A stretch of 64,000 bases of DNA from Thalassia testudinum (taxonomy: Eukaryota > Streptophyta > Magnoliopsida > Alismatales > Hydrocharitaceae), in NCBI GenBank assembly GCA_037157565.1, contig JAZHRO010000073.1, forward strand, positions 88,700,001-88,764,000. The letters run 5' to 3'. Below, piece by piece: positions 36,762 to 48,361 of this stretch (its first letter is position 1; each line of letters starts with the position of its first letter). The notes beneath the pieces were generated by a model that ran no database searches, was not told the DNA's origin, and saw only the letters and a program-made list of their open reading frames with translations. The translations under genes were made by a program, and so were the position numbers.

Positions 36762-37736
36762 CTGGGAGCTTTACCTAGCTTAACCTAGTTGATAGAAGTT
36801 CACCTCAGCTCAGGTCTAGCTCTACCCAGCTCCACTCAACTCTCGGCAGCTGAACTCCCTGCAGCTTAGCTACTACTTGCCAACTTAGTAGCTAAGCTAG
36901 CTCGAGAGTTCTCATCAGAGGTAGTTCCAGCTCAACCTAACTTTAGTTAGGTTGAAACCAGCTCAACTTAGCTCAACTACTCAAGCCTAGCTACTAACAT
37001 AAGAGCTAGCTAGCTAAGCTATGTAGTTAAGCTCCTAAGAACACCTCTTCAACTATCATCAGCTCCAAGAGAATTATTTCAGCTCTAGACAGCTCCTGGT
37101 TACCTCCTTCTAGCTAAACCCTAGCTCCTCCACTGCTACACTAGTAGCTAAGCTAGCTTAGCTAAGCACAATACCTACTCTACTCCATGGCCATCCATCA
37201 TCACCCAAGATCCTACCTACCTAACTCCACCAAAAATACCCAACTTTAAGTCCACCTAAGCTACCACCTAGTCCTACCCTTTTGGCACCAACTCTAAAGC
37301 ATCGCTTCACCCCACTAAACACCAAAAGTCACCACTAATTTCCCTTCAAAACCATCTAAAGTTGGTGCCACTTTTCCCTCCAAAACACCCCCACATCCTA
37401 GCCATACACCTACCCCTACAAGCCATCCCTACCCTACACATAACCCCCCTTCTAGAACCCTCCTTGGTGGTGCCAAAATGGAGGCTTCTCTTCTTTTTTG
37501 GCATCATCTTTTAGGTGCCCTTCCCCCCATAACTACCCCCTTGCAACCCTTAGGATGGCGCCAAGTAACCCTAGCCCTAGATCCTACAACTACCCCATCC
37601 TAGCCATCCACCCAAAAGCCACCAAAACCCTTCACTTGGCGCCAACTAACCATAGCCATTAGATCATCTAACCACCACCAAAAATACATCCTAAACATCC
37701 ATTTCCCTACATGCCTACCCTACCCCATTACCACTC

Positions 37737-37744
37737 TATAAATA
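37737..37744 (+). promoter_or_regulatory. TATA box in LTR F
   Basis: TATAAATA in the context CACTCTATAAATATCC. The corresponding place in the B LTR has TATAAAAG on the minus strand (39226-39233). Confidence 0.45.
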
Positions 37745-38289
37745 TCCATATAGCCACCACATTAAGATCATCCTTGGTTACAGTTTTTTCCACCTAGATC
37801 CACCATTACCAATGTCTAAGGAAGGAATTAGAGGAGGAAGAAGATCAAGGAGACACTCTGTCTCCTTGGTGGTTTCAACTTCTTGTTCTTCCTTGTGTCA
37901 TTACCAAACCAAGCAAGAAGGCCAGGCAAGGAGGACGTGTAGAGGAGGAGCAAGAAGGGTGGTCCACACCACCCTAAGGAGGAGATTTGGAGTGGAAATC
38001 TTCCACTCTAGAAGGAGCTAGGCACGCCCCACCTAGGGTTTGCCAAAAAGGAAGGAGAGCTAGGAGCCAGGAGCAAGCTTCCTTCAATTTAGGGGCAACT
38101 TGAATAGGAGGAAGAAGATCAAGGCACTTGTTGCTTTGATTTCTCATAGTTCCAATTCCCATTTTCTCTGCAATTGTTTCCCCTTATTCAAAACCCTAAA
38201 AAAATACATATTTCAAGACCCAAAAAGAAAGTTGATTTCTAAGATTCAAGTGAGAGATTTTAAAAAGCATTCCTACTTGATTGGATTTT

Positions 38290-40571
38290 TGCACGATTTG
38301 TAAAATAGGGTTTTAGTCGTTGCAATGCATAAAAATTGATTCGCTTTTAAAATTTCTAACCTAGATAGTGGAGTATCTAGGGTCGTCCAAGGAGGCAAAT
38401 TCTTGTAAATATCAATCTCTTTTTTTTTTTTGAAACAGATAAATATCAATCTCTTACTTTAAAATAGAAATCAACTTTCTTTTTGTATTTTTGAATATAT
38501 AATTTTGTTTGGTTTTGAAATAACGGAAAATACGTGAAATTGATGGTGGGAAAAAGATAAATCCTATTTTAGCAACTAGGTGGCAAGAATGACCTCTTCC
38601 CAAGCTCACCCTAGGCAAGTGAAAACCTAGGATAATTGTGAAGGGGGTGTGAAAGTGCTAAAACAAAACTAAAGTAAAGAAGAAGGTGCACCAATTTAGA
38701 AAAGCAACTATATAGAAAATGGATTTTTGCTTTACAATTGTAGAGGAAAGCTTCTACTACAAAAAGTGAAGCTAAAAAACAAATAAAATGAAAATCCTGG
38801 ATGTTGATGGTAAAGAGGGTGAAGCTCTTGCTCCAACTGTGGCTACTCCCGCAGTTAAAAATGGCTCCTTTCTTTTCCTTGAAAAGCTCCTCCAAGAGGT
38901 CTCTTCTTGGCAAGCCCCAAAGGGGGAGAGGGGGCATGCCTTCTCTCCTCAAGGTGGATGGCTTCCACCTTAATGGCTCCTTCAAAGGTGGGTGTGGACC
39001 ACCCTCAAGATCTCCTCCAATGCCTAGCTGTCCTCCTTGAATAGCAGAGTCCTCCTCCTTGGCATGGCACAAGAAGAAGAGTGGAAAGGGAGAAGGCATC
39101 GAGGAGGCAAGGGAGAGCCTCTTTAATCTTCTTCCTCCCTTCTTCTTCTTGGCCATGGGCTATAGGTAGAATTAGGGTGGAATTTACACTAAAGGAAGAT
39201 GGATTTTTAGTGGTGGTTAGGAGGGCTTTTATAGAGGTGGAGATGGGGGGTTGGCGTGGAGATGAAGTGTAAGGCTAGGATTGGATCTAGGAGGGTAGTT
39301 GGTAATCCTATTGCTAGGGGCAGTTGGTGCCACCTAAGGGATGCTATGGGGGTGGTTATGGGTGTCCAAGGGGTACCTAAAAGTGGTGCCAACCATGGAA
39401 GGATCCCATGATTTGGCACCAACTTTGTTGGCTTCTAGAAGGTGGGTATGTGGATGGTGGATGTGGCTTGGAAGGAGAGGTGTATGGTGGAGATTAAGGG
39501 GTAAGTTGGCGCCAACTATAAGAGTAGTTAAGGGGGTTTTGGCTCCAACTTTGTTGGTGTCTTTTGGAGGTGGTGGTAGTGTGAACGGTTGTGGTTAAGT
39601 TGGCCCCAAGTAGGATAGCTTAGGTGTAGCTTAGGTGAACTTGAAGTGGAGGTAGTTAGGTGGAAATTAGGGTTAGGTATGGATGGTGAATGGCTAAGGA
39701 GTTGGAGCTTAGCTAAGCTAAGCTAGCTACGCTAGCTTAGCTAGTAGGTGAGTGGAGGAGGAGGTATCTGGAGCTAGGGTTTTGAGGAGAGGAGCTGAGA
39801 AGGTGATCTTGGAACTGCATAGGAGCTGGTGGCTGCTGAAGAAGATGACAAGGAGCTACTTTAGCTGGCTTACCTTGCTAGTTCTTTGCTAGTTGCTAAG
39901 CCAAGCTAAAGTTAGCGGGCTTCTGCTAAGGTATGCTGAGGTGAGCTGGGTCTGATCTTCACAAGGAGGACCTAGCTAGTTGGAGTAGCTAAGGTAGCTT
40001 AGCTCAACTATGTTGAGCTAAGTGGAGTCCCTGAGAGCTGGACTTGAGCTGCCTTGAGCTAGGTGAAGTCAATTGGCTTGAGTTGAGTAGAGCTGGAGGT
40101 AGTTGGACCTAAGCTGATGTGGACTTCAGTCAACTCAGCTGGGCTAGCTAGAGCTCCCAGTGAACTATGGGAGCTGAGATGAGTTGGATCTGAGCTGACT
40201 TGAGCTACGGTGAGCTAAGATGAGATATCTTGAGTTACCATTCAGCTAAAATGAGTTGAATGGAGCTAGGATGAGCTAACCCTAGTTCAAGTGAGCTGGT
40301 ATCTAGCTATGATGAGTTGGATTAGGCTGAGTCCCAGCTGGTTTGAGCTTCTCCTTCCCTAGTTGCCTTCCTGAGTGCTAGGGTTCTAGAAATTTGACAA
40401 TCTCCTTGACCCTAACACTCAAATGAATACATTAAAAAGACAACAAAATGTGCAATGCATGCCTATCCTAATTTATGCCTAATGCGGCTCAAAAACCCAT
40501 TTGCAGAGTTAAAATCCTAAGAGCTAGATCTGTTTTAGGACATAAGAATGATGATAAACTGGCATTTATCA
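38290..40571 (-). repeat. Element B 3' LTR (minus strand)
   Basis: Reading right to left it starts TGATAAA-TGCCAG-TTTATCA at 40571 and ends AAATCGTGCA at 38290 (2.28 kb). The stem-loop and PPT lie directly to its right, so it is the 3' LTR of an element whose body extends rightward. It is the same family as LTR F and lies inside it in opposite orientation. Confidence 0.85.
39226..39233 (-). promoter_or_regulatory. TATA box in element B LTR
   Basis: CTATAAAAG on the minus strand, in the position equivalent to the TATA box of LTR F. Confidence 0.45.
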
Positions 40572-40608
40572 CATCCACATGCTTATCTTTTACTAGACTT
40601 TTAGCAAA
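40572..40608 (-). promoter_or_regulatory. Stem-loop and polypurine tract of element B
   Basis: On the minus strand TTTGCTA (40608-40602) faces TAGTAAA (40595-40589) across six bases, then 17 bases containing TAAGCATGTGGATG lead to the LTR start at 40571. Confidence 0.7.
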
Positions 40609-41955
40609 ACAAATTTTTTTACAAAATGGAGTTTTGGGAAATCTAATTTTTTAAACTTTGTGGAGAAAGAGATTGCAGGACCTTGGTTGATCCAAACACG
40701 GGAGGTACGGGATTTGTTAAAGATAAACACCGGGATTTATTTTTGGATCCAAAATTTAGATGAATCTGGATCAATATATGTTCTAAAAAATTCACAGATT
40801 AACCCTTTGTTGATTTAGATGACTCAAAATTTTTGTATTTAGGATTTTTCTGGCTCTTAAATCTGATTCGTAACTTGCAATAGCCTTTAAAACCTTATGT
40901 CTGTGCTTGTGAAAAGCCAACATTTATAACGATGTGATTTTGGCTTAAAACTTTTTTTCTCTCTCCCCCTTGCCTATTCTTAGCTTAGTCTTACAACAAA
41001 TGTGTCAGGATCATCATTCCCGTTACCAATCCTCAAGCCGGCTCTAGCGCCAGTACTTCGAGACAACATTGTCCATGGCACCACCCAGTAGCTCACAACC
41101 CCAAAACACAATGCGGTGCAAAGGGGCACTCCAAAAAAACTCAAGCTCTTACTCTGACATTATAGGTAGAGCACCGTCCAAGACACTTGAGCTGCAAAAA
41201 TACGCTTTAATGCTCCGTCTAAAGATATGAAATATAGATATTGAGCAGTGTCGAGGAGGTAACATGCTGACATCGCATCCTCAAAGGAGGCATTTTCCTC
41301 CTCGGCAGTGGAAACTCAAACCAATGATCTGCTTTAGACTTTTACTAAGGCCAAACAAGGAGGCTTTTCTAAATTTTAGTTATTTTTAGGTGTTGGCTTG
41401 TGTGTGAATTTTGACACAAGAAATTTTACACGAGATGCAAGTTTTTGAATCAAAAACTAAGCCAGATACTTTCCATGTTACAAAAGAGGATCAAATCACC
41501 TGAACTATCATGAGTTTAGGTGGAAATTTAGAGGACATTTGATCTAGTCTAAAGGTAGACCCTGAAATTCTAATGATCAGATTGGTATCCCTATCCTTAG
41601 TTTGTTAAAGATAAAATCCCATTGTATCACAAAGTGAGTTTTCAACCTTAGCCTCGATTTTAAAATTTTCCTCATAAAGTTTTCAACATATATATATACA
41701 TACATATATATATAGGGTATGCAAGCAAAAAATAAAACAAGCAAATGACAAAAGAAAAATGCATATTTTTAGATTTTGAAAATCCTGATTTGATCGTCAA
41801 AATTTAAAAACACCCCCCATGCTTAAGATGTTGCATGTTCGCAAGGAAAAGATAAGATTACCTTGGCGAAGGCAATAAAAAAGAGGATGATCAAAGCCAC
41901 TAAAAGAAATGAAAAAGGAAAGCAGAAAAAATGATGGGTTACCTCCCATCTAGTG
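40609..41955 (-). other. Post-pol non-coding cassette of element B
   Basis: No gene is visible between the pol stop and the PPT stem-loop. It contains the post-pol purine tract (41813-41825) and a small hairpin at 41933-41950 (GATGGG/CCCATC) just after the pol stop. Confidence 0.65.
41813..41825 (-). promoter_or_regulatory. Post-pol purine tract (second PPT-like site), element B
   Basis: TAAGCATGGGGGG on the minus strand, about 130 bp after the pol stop and 1.24 kb before the LTR. It is identical to the site in element A. Confidence 0.6.
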
Positions 41956-43440
41956 TTATCTTTTACGCCATTCAACCTGGCGTGATGTGCATCGGTGATC
42001 ACCAGTAGTTAGGTCGGCTAAATCGAATGATTCTGAAGACAGATTCAGGGTATGATCCAAATAGGGCTTTAAATGTTGGCTGTTGACTTGAAAACTAGTA
42101 TTAGTTTTTGGATCGAAAAGATCAACAGTGCCGTAAGGATATGTTTTAAGGACAATAAATGAGTCGGTCTATTTGGATTTTAATTTGCCAGGAAAAATAT
42201 GTAATCTTCCATTAAAAAGCCAAACGCATTGATTTACGTCGAAATGTTTCCAAACAATGTATTTATCGTGAAATTTCTTTGTTCAGTCTTTATAAATCCT
42301 CGCGTTTTCATTAGAAAAATTACGTAATTCTTCCAGTTCAGTCAATTGTAATTTCCTGTGAATATCGGTGTCAGATAAATCCATATTTAATTGCTTTATT
42401 GCCCAGAAAGCCCTATGTTTAAGTTCTACCAGGAGATGGCATGCCTTCCTAAAAATCAGATGAAAGGGAGACATGCCAAGTGAGGTTTTAAAAGCGGTAC
42501 GATAGGCCCATAAAGCATCATCCAATTTGTTGGACCAGTTTTTACGATTGAGCCTAACCGTCTTTTGTAAAATATTTTTTATTTCCTGATTAGAAACTTC
42601 TGCTTGGCCATTTTTTTTAGGGTAATAAGGTGTGGAAATTTTGTGATGAACCCCAAATTTAAAAAGAAGGTGACGGAATTGTGAGTGAGTGAAGTGTGAT
42701 CCTCCGTCATTGATAATGGCCTTAGGAATGCCAAATCTTGAGAAAATATTTTTCTTTATGAATTTGACAACCATACGGTGATTATTGGTGTGGGTGGGTA
42801 TTGCTTCAATCCATTTAGATACATTGTCAACTATGACTAGTATATACAAATACCCACCAGAGTTAATGAACGGTCTCATGAAGTCGATGCCCCATACATC
42901 AAAAATTTCAACCTCTAATATTGGATTAAGGGGCATCATATCCTTCCGAGTCATGTTGCCGATGCTCTGGCAATGCACATAGGATCGAACAAAAGAATGA
43001 GCATCTTTGTGCAGGCTGGGCCAAAAGAAACCAGAATTGAGTATCTTAGCTGTAGTTCTCTTGCCCGAAAAATGTCCACCAGAGGCCATTGAGTGACAAT
43101 GTGTCAGAATAACATGGATTTTTGATTCAGGGACACATCGTCTAATGACCTGATCTGCACAAATGAGGAAAAGGTCGAGCTCCTCCCAAAAATAATATTT
43201 AATATCAGCAAAGAACTTATCCCTTTTGGTTTTTGGCCAATCAGAGGGGATTCATTTTGTTGCTAGGTAGTTCGCAATGGGTGCAAACCAAGGGAGAGTA
43301 TTGACAGCTATGATGCTTTCATCAGGGAATTGATTAGGGGGGTCAACATGTCATTCATCATAAGACGAGAGATGGTCGGCGACTACATTTTGTGATCCTG
43401 CCTTATCCTTAATTTCCAAGTCAAATTCCTGGAGCAGTAG
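41956..43440 (-). pseudogene. Element B RNase H end and integrase
   Basis: The minus-strand frame enters at 43440, where element C is inserted, inside the RNase H tail ([24 protein letters not shown]). Integrase follows: zinc part ([22 protein letters not shown] ... VHCQ) and core motifs [18 protein letters not shown] and [14 protein letters not shown], so all three acidic catalytic positions remain. The C-terminal [13 protein letters not shown] and QVNSQHLKPY blocks end at 41956. Stops are few (near 43347, 43250, 42284 and 42190), making this one of the better preserved pol pieces. The rest of pol and gag would lie beyond the nested elements. Confidence 0.88.
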
Positions 43441-45309
43441 TGATTAGCCCATATTTGTAGGCTATTTAAGTATTTAAGTGCCTAGACATTAAGTTAATTT
43501 TAACATTTAGATAGCATACATTAGGATGTAAATAAATTAATTCATACTTTTAGCTTAAGTGCATAATTCATGTGTGGCATCCATATCTAAATGCATTTAG
43601 AATTAACCTAGAATTGCATGCATTTGATTAGTTAATTAATTAGGTGCATTACATACATTGTTTTAATTAACATAGAAGTTAAGGAGTTATCTATAAATAA
43701 TCCTAATTATTTTATTATTCTTCTTCATCTCCTTCTGCAGGTAACTGCTCTGCCTCCGCCTCCTCCTCCTGCGCATTCATTCTTCACAGCTACCAGCATT
43801 CACTCGACGGTGGATCTCCTCCAGCCTATTTTGATTTCAAATCCTTGTAGCCATAGCTACAAAGGAGGAACGGCTGCCATTCAGAGGAGGCCTCCATCCA
43901 CACTCCTCACCGTGCAGAGAACTTATTCTCATCCTCTCCACTATCACCAGCCGACCACGGTGGAGCTTTGCCAACGTGGGCGTGCGAGGTGACAGCCCGC
44001 ATCGCCATCGCAGAGCTCCACACTACAAACTCACCATGCAACAGCTTGACCACCAACTCCACATCCCCCACCACTTTCTACTTTGTTTCTCTTCCACCTC
44101 AAAAACAAACCCAACTTCACTCGTCGTCGCCCAGCTCATGCGCCAGCTGCAACTGCAGCAACACGCGCGCACCTCCTTACTGCCCTCCTCACCACCAGCC
44201 CATCCACTTACGTGCTTACAGCAACTCAACGCACTTCACGCCCTGCAGAAACATCGCGTGCAGCAAGTTATTTGCCGGCTCCCTGTGTAGCTGCACGCAC
44301 GCACCCACATGCCTGCTGCACGCATCACCAGCAGCAGCTTGGCCTGCATGCAGAGCGCGCTATGCCTCCACCTGTGCCTCCTGCGCCACGCGCAGGCACC
44401 ACTGGTCGACACAGCAGCTGCAGCTATAGCACCACACGCGTGGCCGCACGTCCTCCAGCAGCTTCGCCCGTGCACCTCCAGTGCGCAGGCACTTCTGCTC
44501 GCTGCGCTTCCAGTGAGCAGCACCTCCAGCAGCTTCCCGTACCGTGCGCAGCAACCATCCCACATGTGTGCACATCCCCCTACGCCTCCTCGCCTCCTGC
44601 CCATGCATTGAGCTGCTTCATAGCCGCAGCAAGCAACCCATCGCCATCGCCTCTCTCCTCCTGTGAGCGCTCACTGCTGGCCACTTCTGGCCACACCTCA
44701 TACTTCATCGCGAAGGGCTCACGCCAGCTGACCTTTTCCCAGAGTTGCTCCTCGAATGAACCACTCTCCCGTGCGCGAGGAGGAGAAAGGTAGAATCCCC
44801 TGTTTTAGTTTTCATTTCTATTTACGGGAATTGCCATCGTCAAGAATCATTTTCTTGATTTCTAAGATTAATTAAATTGTGGTGAAATTACAGCTTTATG
44901 CTTATTCTTCTATATAATTGTTAAGCCTTTATGATTCATCTCAATATGCATTACAATTAATTTTGAATTACATTTTAGTATGCATGCAAGTGAAAAGTAC
45001 ATGATATACCCTTGCACATGAACAATTTTTTTACGTGAAAATTACATCAACAACCCTTGACTTCTCCATAAATTTAAGGTTTATATTCAGAGCGACATAT
45101 GCATTGTTTGATTTGACGAATGTTTCAGCGAACTCAATTTCTACCTAATTGTGATTTTGATAGGCCTTTTCCTCCCTGTGGATACGACCGGCTCTCCTGT
45201 GAGCAGTTTATTTTAATTCAATACTTTGATTAGGCGATTTTCCACCACTTAGAAATACAATGACAAATCTTCTTAATCATCATTTTCGAAAGTGAAAACT
45301 GACTTATCA
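43441..45309 (+). repeat. Element C 5' LTR
   Basis: It starts TGATTAGCC, which pairs with GGCTATTTA at 43460-43468, and ends CTTATCA. The first 300 bp match 51032-51340 closely. After a TATA box and TCTGCAGGTAACTG comes a GC- and CA-rich stretch (43740-44780) that forms long chance ORFs. Confidence 0.88.
43692..43699 (+). promoter_or_regulatory. TATA box in element C 5' LTR
   Basis: TATAAATA, kept in the 3' LTR at 51283-51290. A pyrimidine-rich stretch and a CAG-GTAACTG donor-like site follow within 50 bp. Confidence 0.5.
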
Positions 45310-45311
45310 AT

Positions 45312-45329
45312 TGGTGTCGTTGCTAGGGA
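45312..45329 (+). promoter_or_regulatory. Primer binding site of element C (tRNA-Asp type)
   Basis: TGGTGTCGTTGCTAGGGA, two bases after the LTR, matches the tRNA-Asp complement at 14 of 18 positions. Confidence 0.75.
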
Positions 45330-46568
45330 GGCAACATGCTTAATTCAATCGCATTCATTCATTTGTTCACATTGATTGAAATTTTGAATCATATTCAACT
45401 TTGGATCTTTTTATTTAGGTGCAAGTGCAATGATTTGCGACACACATTCTACAACTCACCATCACACCAGTCATTGTGAGAGGCAACCGTTGATGTCGCC
45501 AGAGGAGAAATTGTGCGAGCCACCTTGCAAGGAACTAGATTGCCTGGGGAAAGGATGAGGACGTGAAGATCGTCTATGCACATTTAGTCGCTGATTTGAT
45601 TAGAGTAGGATTAAGAATTTAGACTTAATTTTCCTTGCACATTTTGGTTTGAGACCCTTGTTCAGGGGTATATTTGAGGGGTTTGTTCCCCGACTTTCTT
45701 TAGGCCCGTGTTGGGAACTTTTCGGGAGTCTATTCCCTTTTCTTTAGATCTAGGTTTTCTTTTGTGGATTGATTTTATTTTTCTTGCTTGTGCACAAGTA
45801 GCTAAAAAAAAAAAAACACGAGCTGCCTGCCTTAGGATGACCATTTAGGTGTGAATGAGCAACCTCTAGATTTATTTTGCTTGCATTTGCATGCATCTTG
45901 CATTGCTGATTGCTGGAGGAAAGGTACGTCCTCTTTCTTTGCATTCTATATTGTTCACGCATGTGCACTTGGATTTATTTGCAAGACCACTTTATTGAAT
46001 TGAAACAATCTAACAAGTGGTCACATATTTTCTTGAAAAAGGACTTTAAGTTAAGGAGGAACACTAAAAACCAAGGACTTGAATTGAGACAGTGTGCTGC
46101 GGTTCAAAATTCAAAAGTCAATTTTTATGGTGTATGCACACTTATATCTTTTGCACCACGGCACGCATTTAGACACTCCTAGGTCTTGGAACTACTAGGA
46201 CAAGAGCCCTCCTACTGTTGGTTTCTAAAGTGTTCAGAACTTGAGATCAAATGTTTTGTAAATCCAAAGAAGGGGATACCCTGTCATAGATATTTGGGGG
46301 TAGTTAACAAGCACCGCAAAAGCATAGCTTCAAAGGAAGGCTTAGGCCTACTTGCGTCCCTCGATCTTTCATCTTTGGAGTTGCTCTACTATTTGGGATT
46401 TAGAGAAGAACACCTAAGCTCCAACTAGGTCTTTTTAGGCATTTCGAAGGTCTACAATTGCCGCATAATTGATTGGGCAACTTGTTTTGTCACCTACAAT
46501 TTGAATTAAAGTCAAAAGACTAAATTTGTAAAGACCTAACAAGTCCTTTTGAATTGTGTTTGTAGTGC
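45330..46568 (+). other. Untranslated leader of element C
   Basis: About 1.24 kb with no supportable gene, ending TTTGTAG-TGC directly before the gag ATG. Confidence 0.5.
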
Positions 46569-48361
46569 ATGCTTGGTAGGCAGTCTCTTAGGAGACAACT
46601 TGTGTTTGATCTTGAACCTGAAAGAATCTTAAGAAGGAACCTCCCAAGGGAAGAAATGGCTGGTCAAAGGAGCCTTAAGGAATATTTCATTCCAACCGAT
46701 CAAGCTGGCCCTAAACTATATAGACCTGGAGGGGACAATCCTTATGAGATCAAAAGCAATACCATATCCTTGCTACCCTCCTTTTATGGTACTACTAGGG
46801 AAGACCCTTACAAGCATATAGAGGAATTCACCGAGGTCTATTCCACGGTGAAGCTACAGGCATTACTGATGATGCTCAAATGCAGACCCTCTTTCCTTTC
46901 TCCCTTAAGGACAAAGCCAAGTATTGGTATCATACCCTTGATGATATTAACACATGGGATGCCCTGAGGAAGGAGTTTTTGAAGTACTTCCCCATGAGTA
47001 GAACAAGTCACTTTAGGAGGGAAATTATGAGTTTGTTCGAAAGGATGGGGAAGCTTTTCATGATGCGTGGGAGTGCTTTAATGACCTGTTGAGACTTTGT
47101 CCACATCACCAAGTGCCTAAGTGGCAACTGGTTGAAAGGTTCTACACTAGACTTAATGATTCGCACAGGTAGACTGTGGATGGTGCCTATGCAGGAACCT
47201 TTCTAAGACTGAGGATGAAGCTTGGAACCTTGTTGATACTTTGAGTGAGAATTCTATCCACTTGAATTCTGCCTACATGGATAGAAAACCCACTCTCATG
47301 CAAAGAAAGTTGGAGGCAAATGAGGCAAGGGACACCCAGAATTTAACCTATCAGATTCAATTGTTGAATCAAAACATGGAAAGGCTTATGTCAAGCCCGG
47401 GCCAATTCATGTCTAGCACCTCCACATCCCAAGCTTCTGAATACTCCATTTGCCAAGGCAATACACACGCCATTGTGGATTGCCACTTGGCCTCCCAATT
47501 CCTTGAGCTTGTACAAGTGGATCTGAATGCCGCTCAAGAGTTCCATCCTAAACCTCGTAATGACCCTTTTTCCAACACTTATAATGAGGGATGGAGGAAT
47601 CACCCAAACTTTTCCTGGAGACAAGGGAATGTTTCAAATTCAGGGAATTATAAACCACAACCCTTTCAAAATCAACAAATGAACCAACCTCAAACCTTTG
47701 CCCAACCAAAGACCTCTAAGATGGATGAATTGAAGGCGATGTTGAGAACTATGCAAGAAAGTCAAAGTACCATCATCCAATCTCATGACAAGGCTATACA
47801 TGAAATGAAATCGCAGATAGGACACCTTGTTGAGGCTGTTATACAGAGGGAAACTGGGAAGCTTCCCAGTGTTGTTGAGGAGAATCCTAAAGGAAAAAAG
47901 ATTGTCTTTAGGGAGCATGCCCAGGCTGTGACTATTCTGAGGAGTGGGAAAGAAATTTCCAAACCCGATGCTCTTATAGTCTCACTCTCTAAAAGCCATC
48001 CACCCCAACTCTCACCCCCACCTGAGAAGACTTGCCTAAATCTCCTCCGCCTGAAATCACCTCACAGGAAGAGGTTGCCCCTGTTCCACCTCTTACTCGA
48101 CATGACAACCCTTCCACCCAGAGATCGAGAGTGCCCTTTCCAGAGTGCTTATCAACCTCTAGGCAGACTTCTATTGGCTCATCTAGAGCCAAAGATAAGA
48201 TGGATGAGATCATGAAAACTTTCAAGCAAGTGTAGATTAACCTGCCTTTGCTTGAGGCTATCAAGTAGATTCCGTCTTATGCCTTCTTCCTAAAGGACCT
48301 GTGGACGAAAAAGCAGCAATCTTGGAAACAGGTCCAATCAAAAGTTGTCCTGCCTGATTCT
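46569..48361 (+). pseudogene. Element C gag (with protease lead-in)
   Basis: Gag starts MLGRQSLRRQLVFDLEPE at 46569. Capsid-like motifs are LLPSFYGTTREDPYKHIEEF, FPFSLKDKAKYWYHTLDDI, KEFLKYFPMSRT and, in another frame, WECFNDLLRLCPHHQVPKWQ. A decayed zinc knuckle (YSICQGNTHAIVDC, first Cys lost) and the tail motif EGWRNHPNFSW near 47587 follow. The last part reaches the protease lead-in LPLLEAIK-x-IPSYAFFLKDLW. Frameshifts lie near 46860, 47040 and 48020, and stops near 48234 and 48266. The active-site DLGAS region is absent because of the deletion at about 48360. Confidence 0.85.

Larger units (their letters stand above)
31347..38289 (+). repeat. LTR F (plus strand), interrupted by two insertions and cut by element B
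   Basis: LTR F starts TGATAAA-CGCCAG-TTTATCA, the same palindromic start as the LTR of element B (minus strand, 40571). Its parts are 31347-31401, 31767-32157 and 36762-38289, separated by a 365 bp insert and element G; element B cuts it at 38289/38290, roughly 130 bp before its expected end. The rest would lie beyond B, outside the window. The middle is rich in AGCT and CTAGCT words. A TATA box, TATAAATA, lies at 37737-37744. Whether F is a solo LTR or the 5' LTR of an element cannot be seen. Confidence 0.8.

Noticed and set aside
38611..39156. 181-codon minus-strand frame in the B LTR
   Set aside because: Not conserved in the equivalent part of LTR F and lacking any recognisable domain.
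44083..44793. 236-codon plus-strand frame and overlapping ORFs in 43968-44793
   Set aside because: They lie in the transcribed GC- and CA-rich part of the element C LTR, are Ala/Pro/Ser/His low-complexity, open in several frames at once and show no domain.
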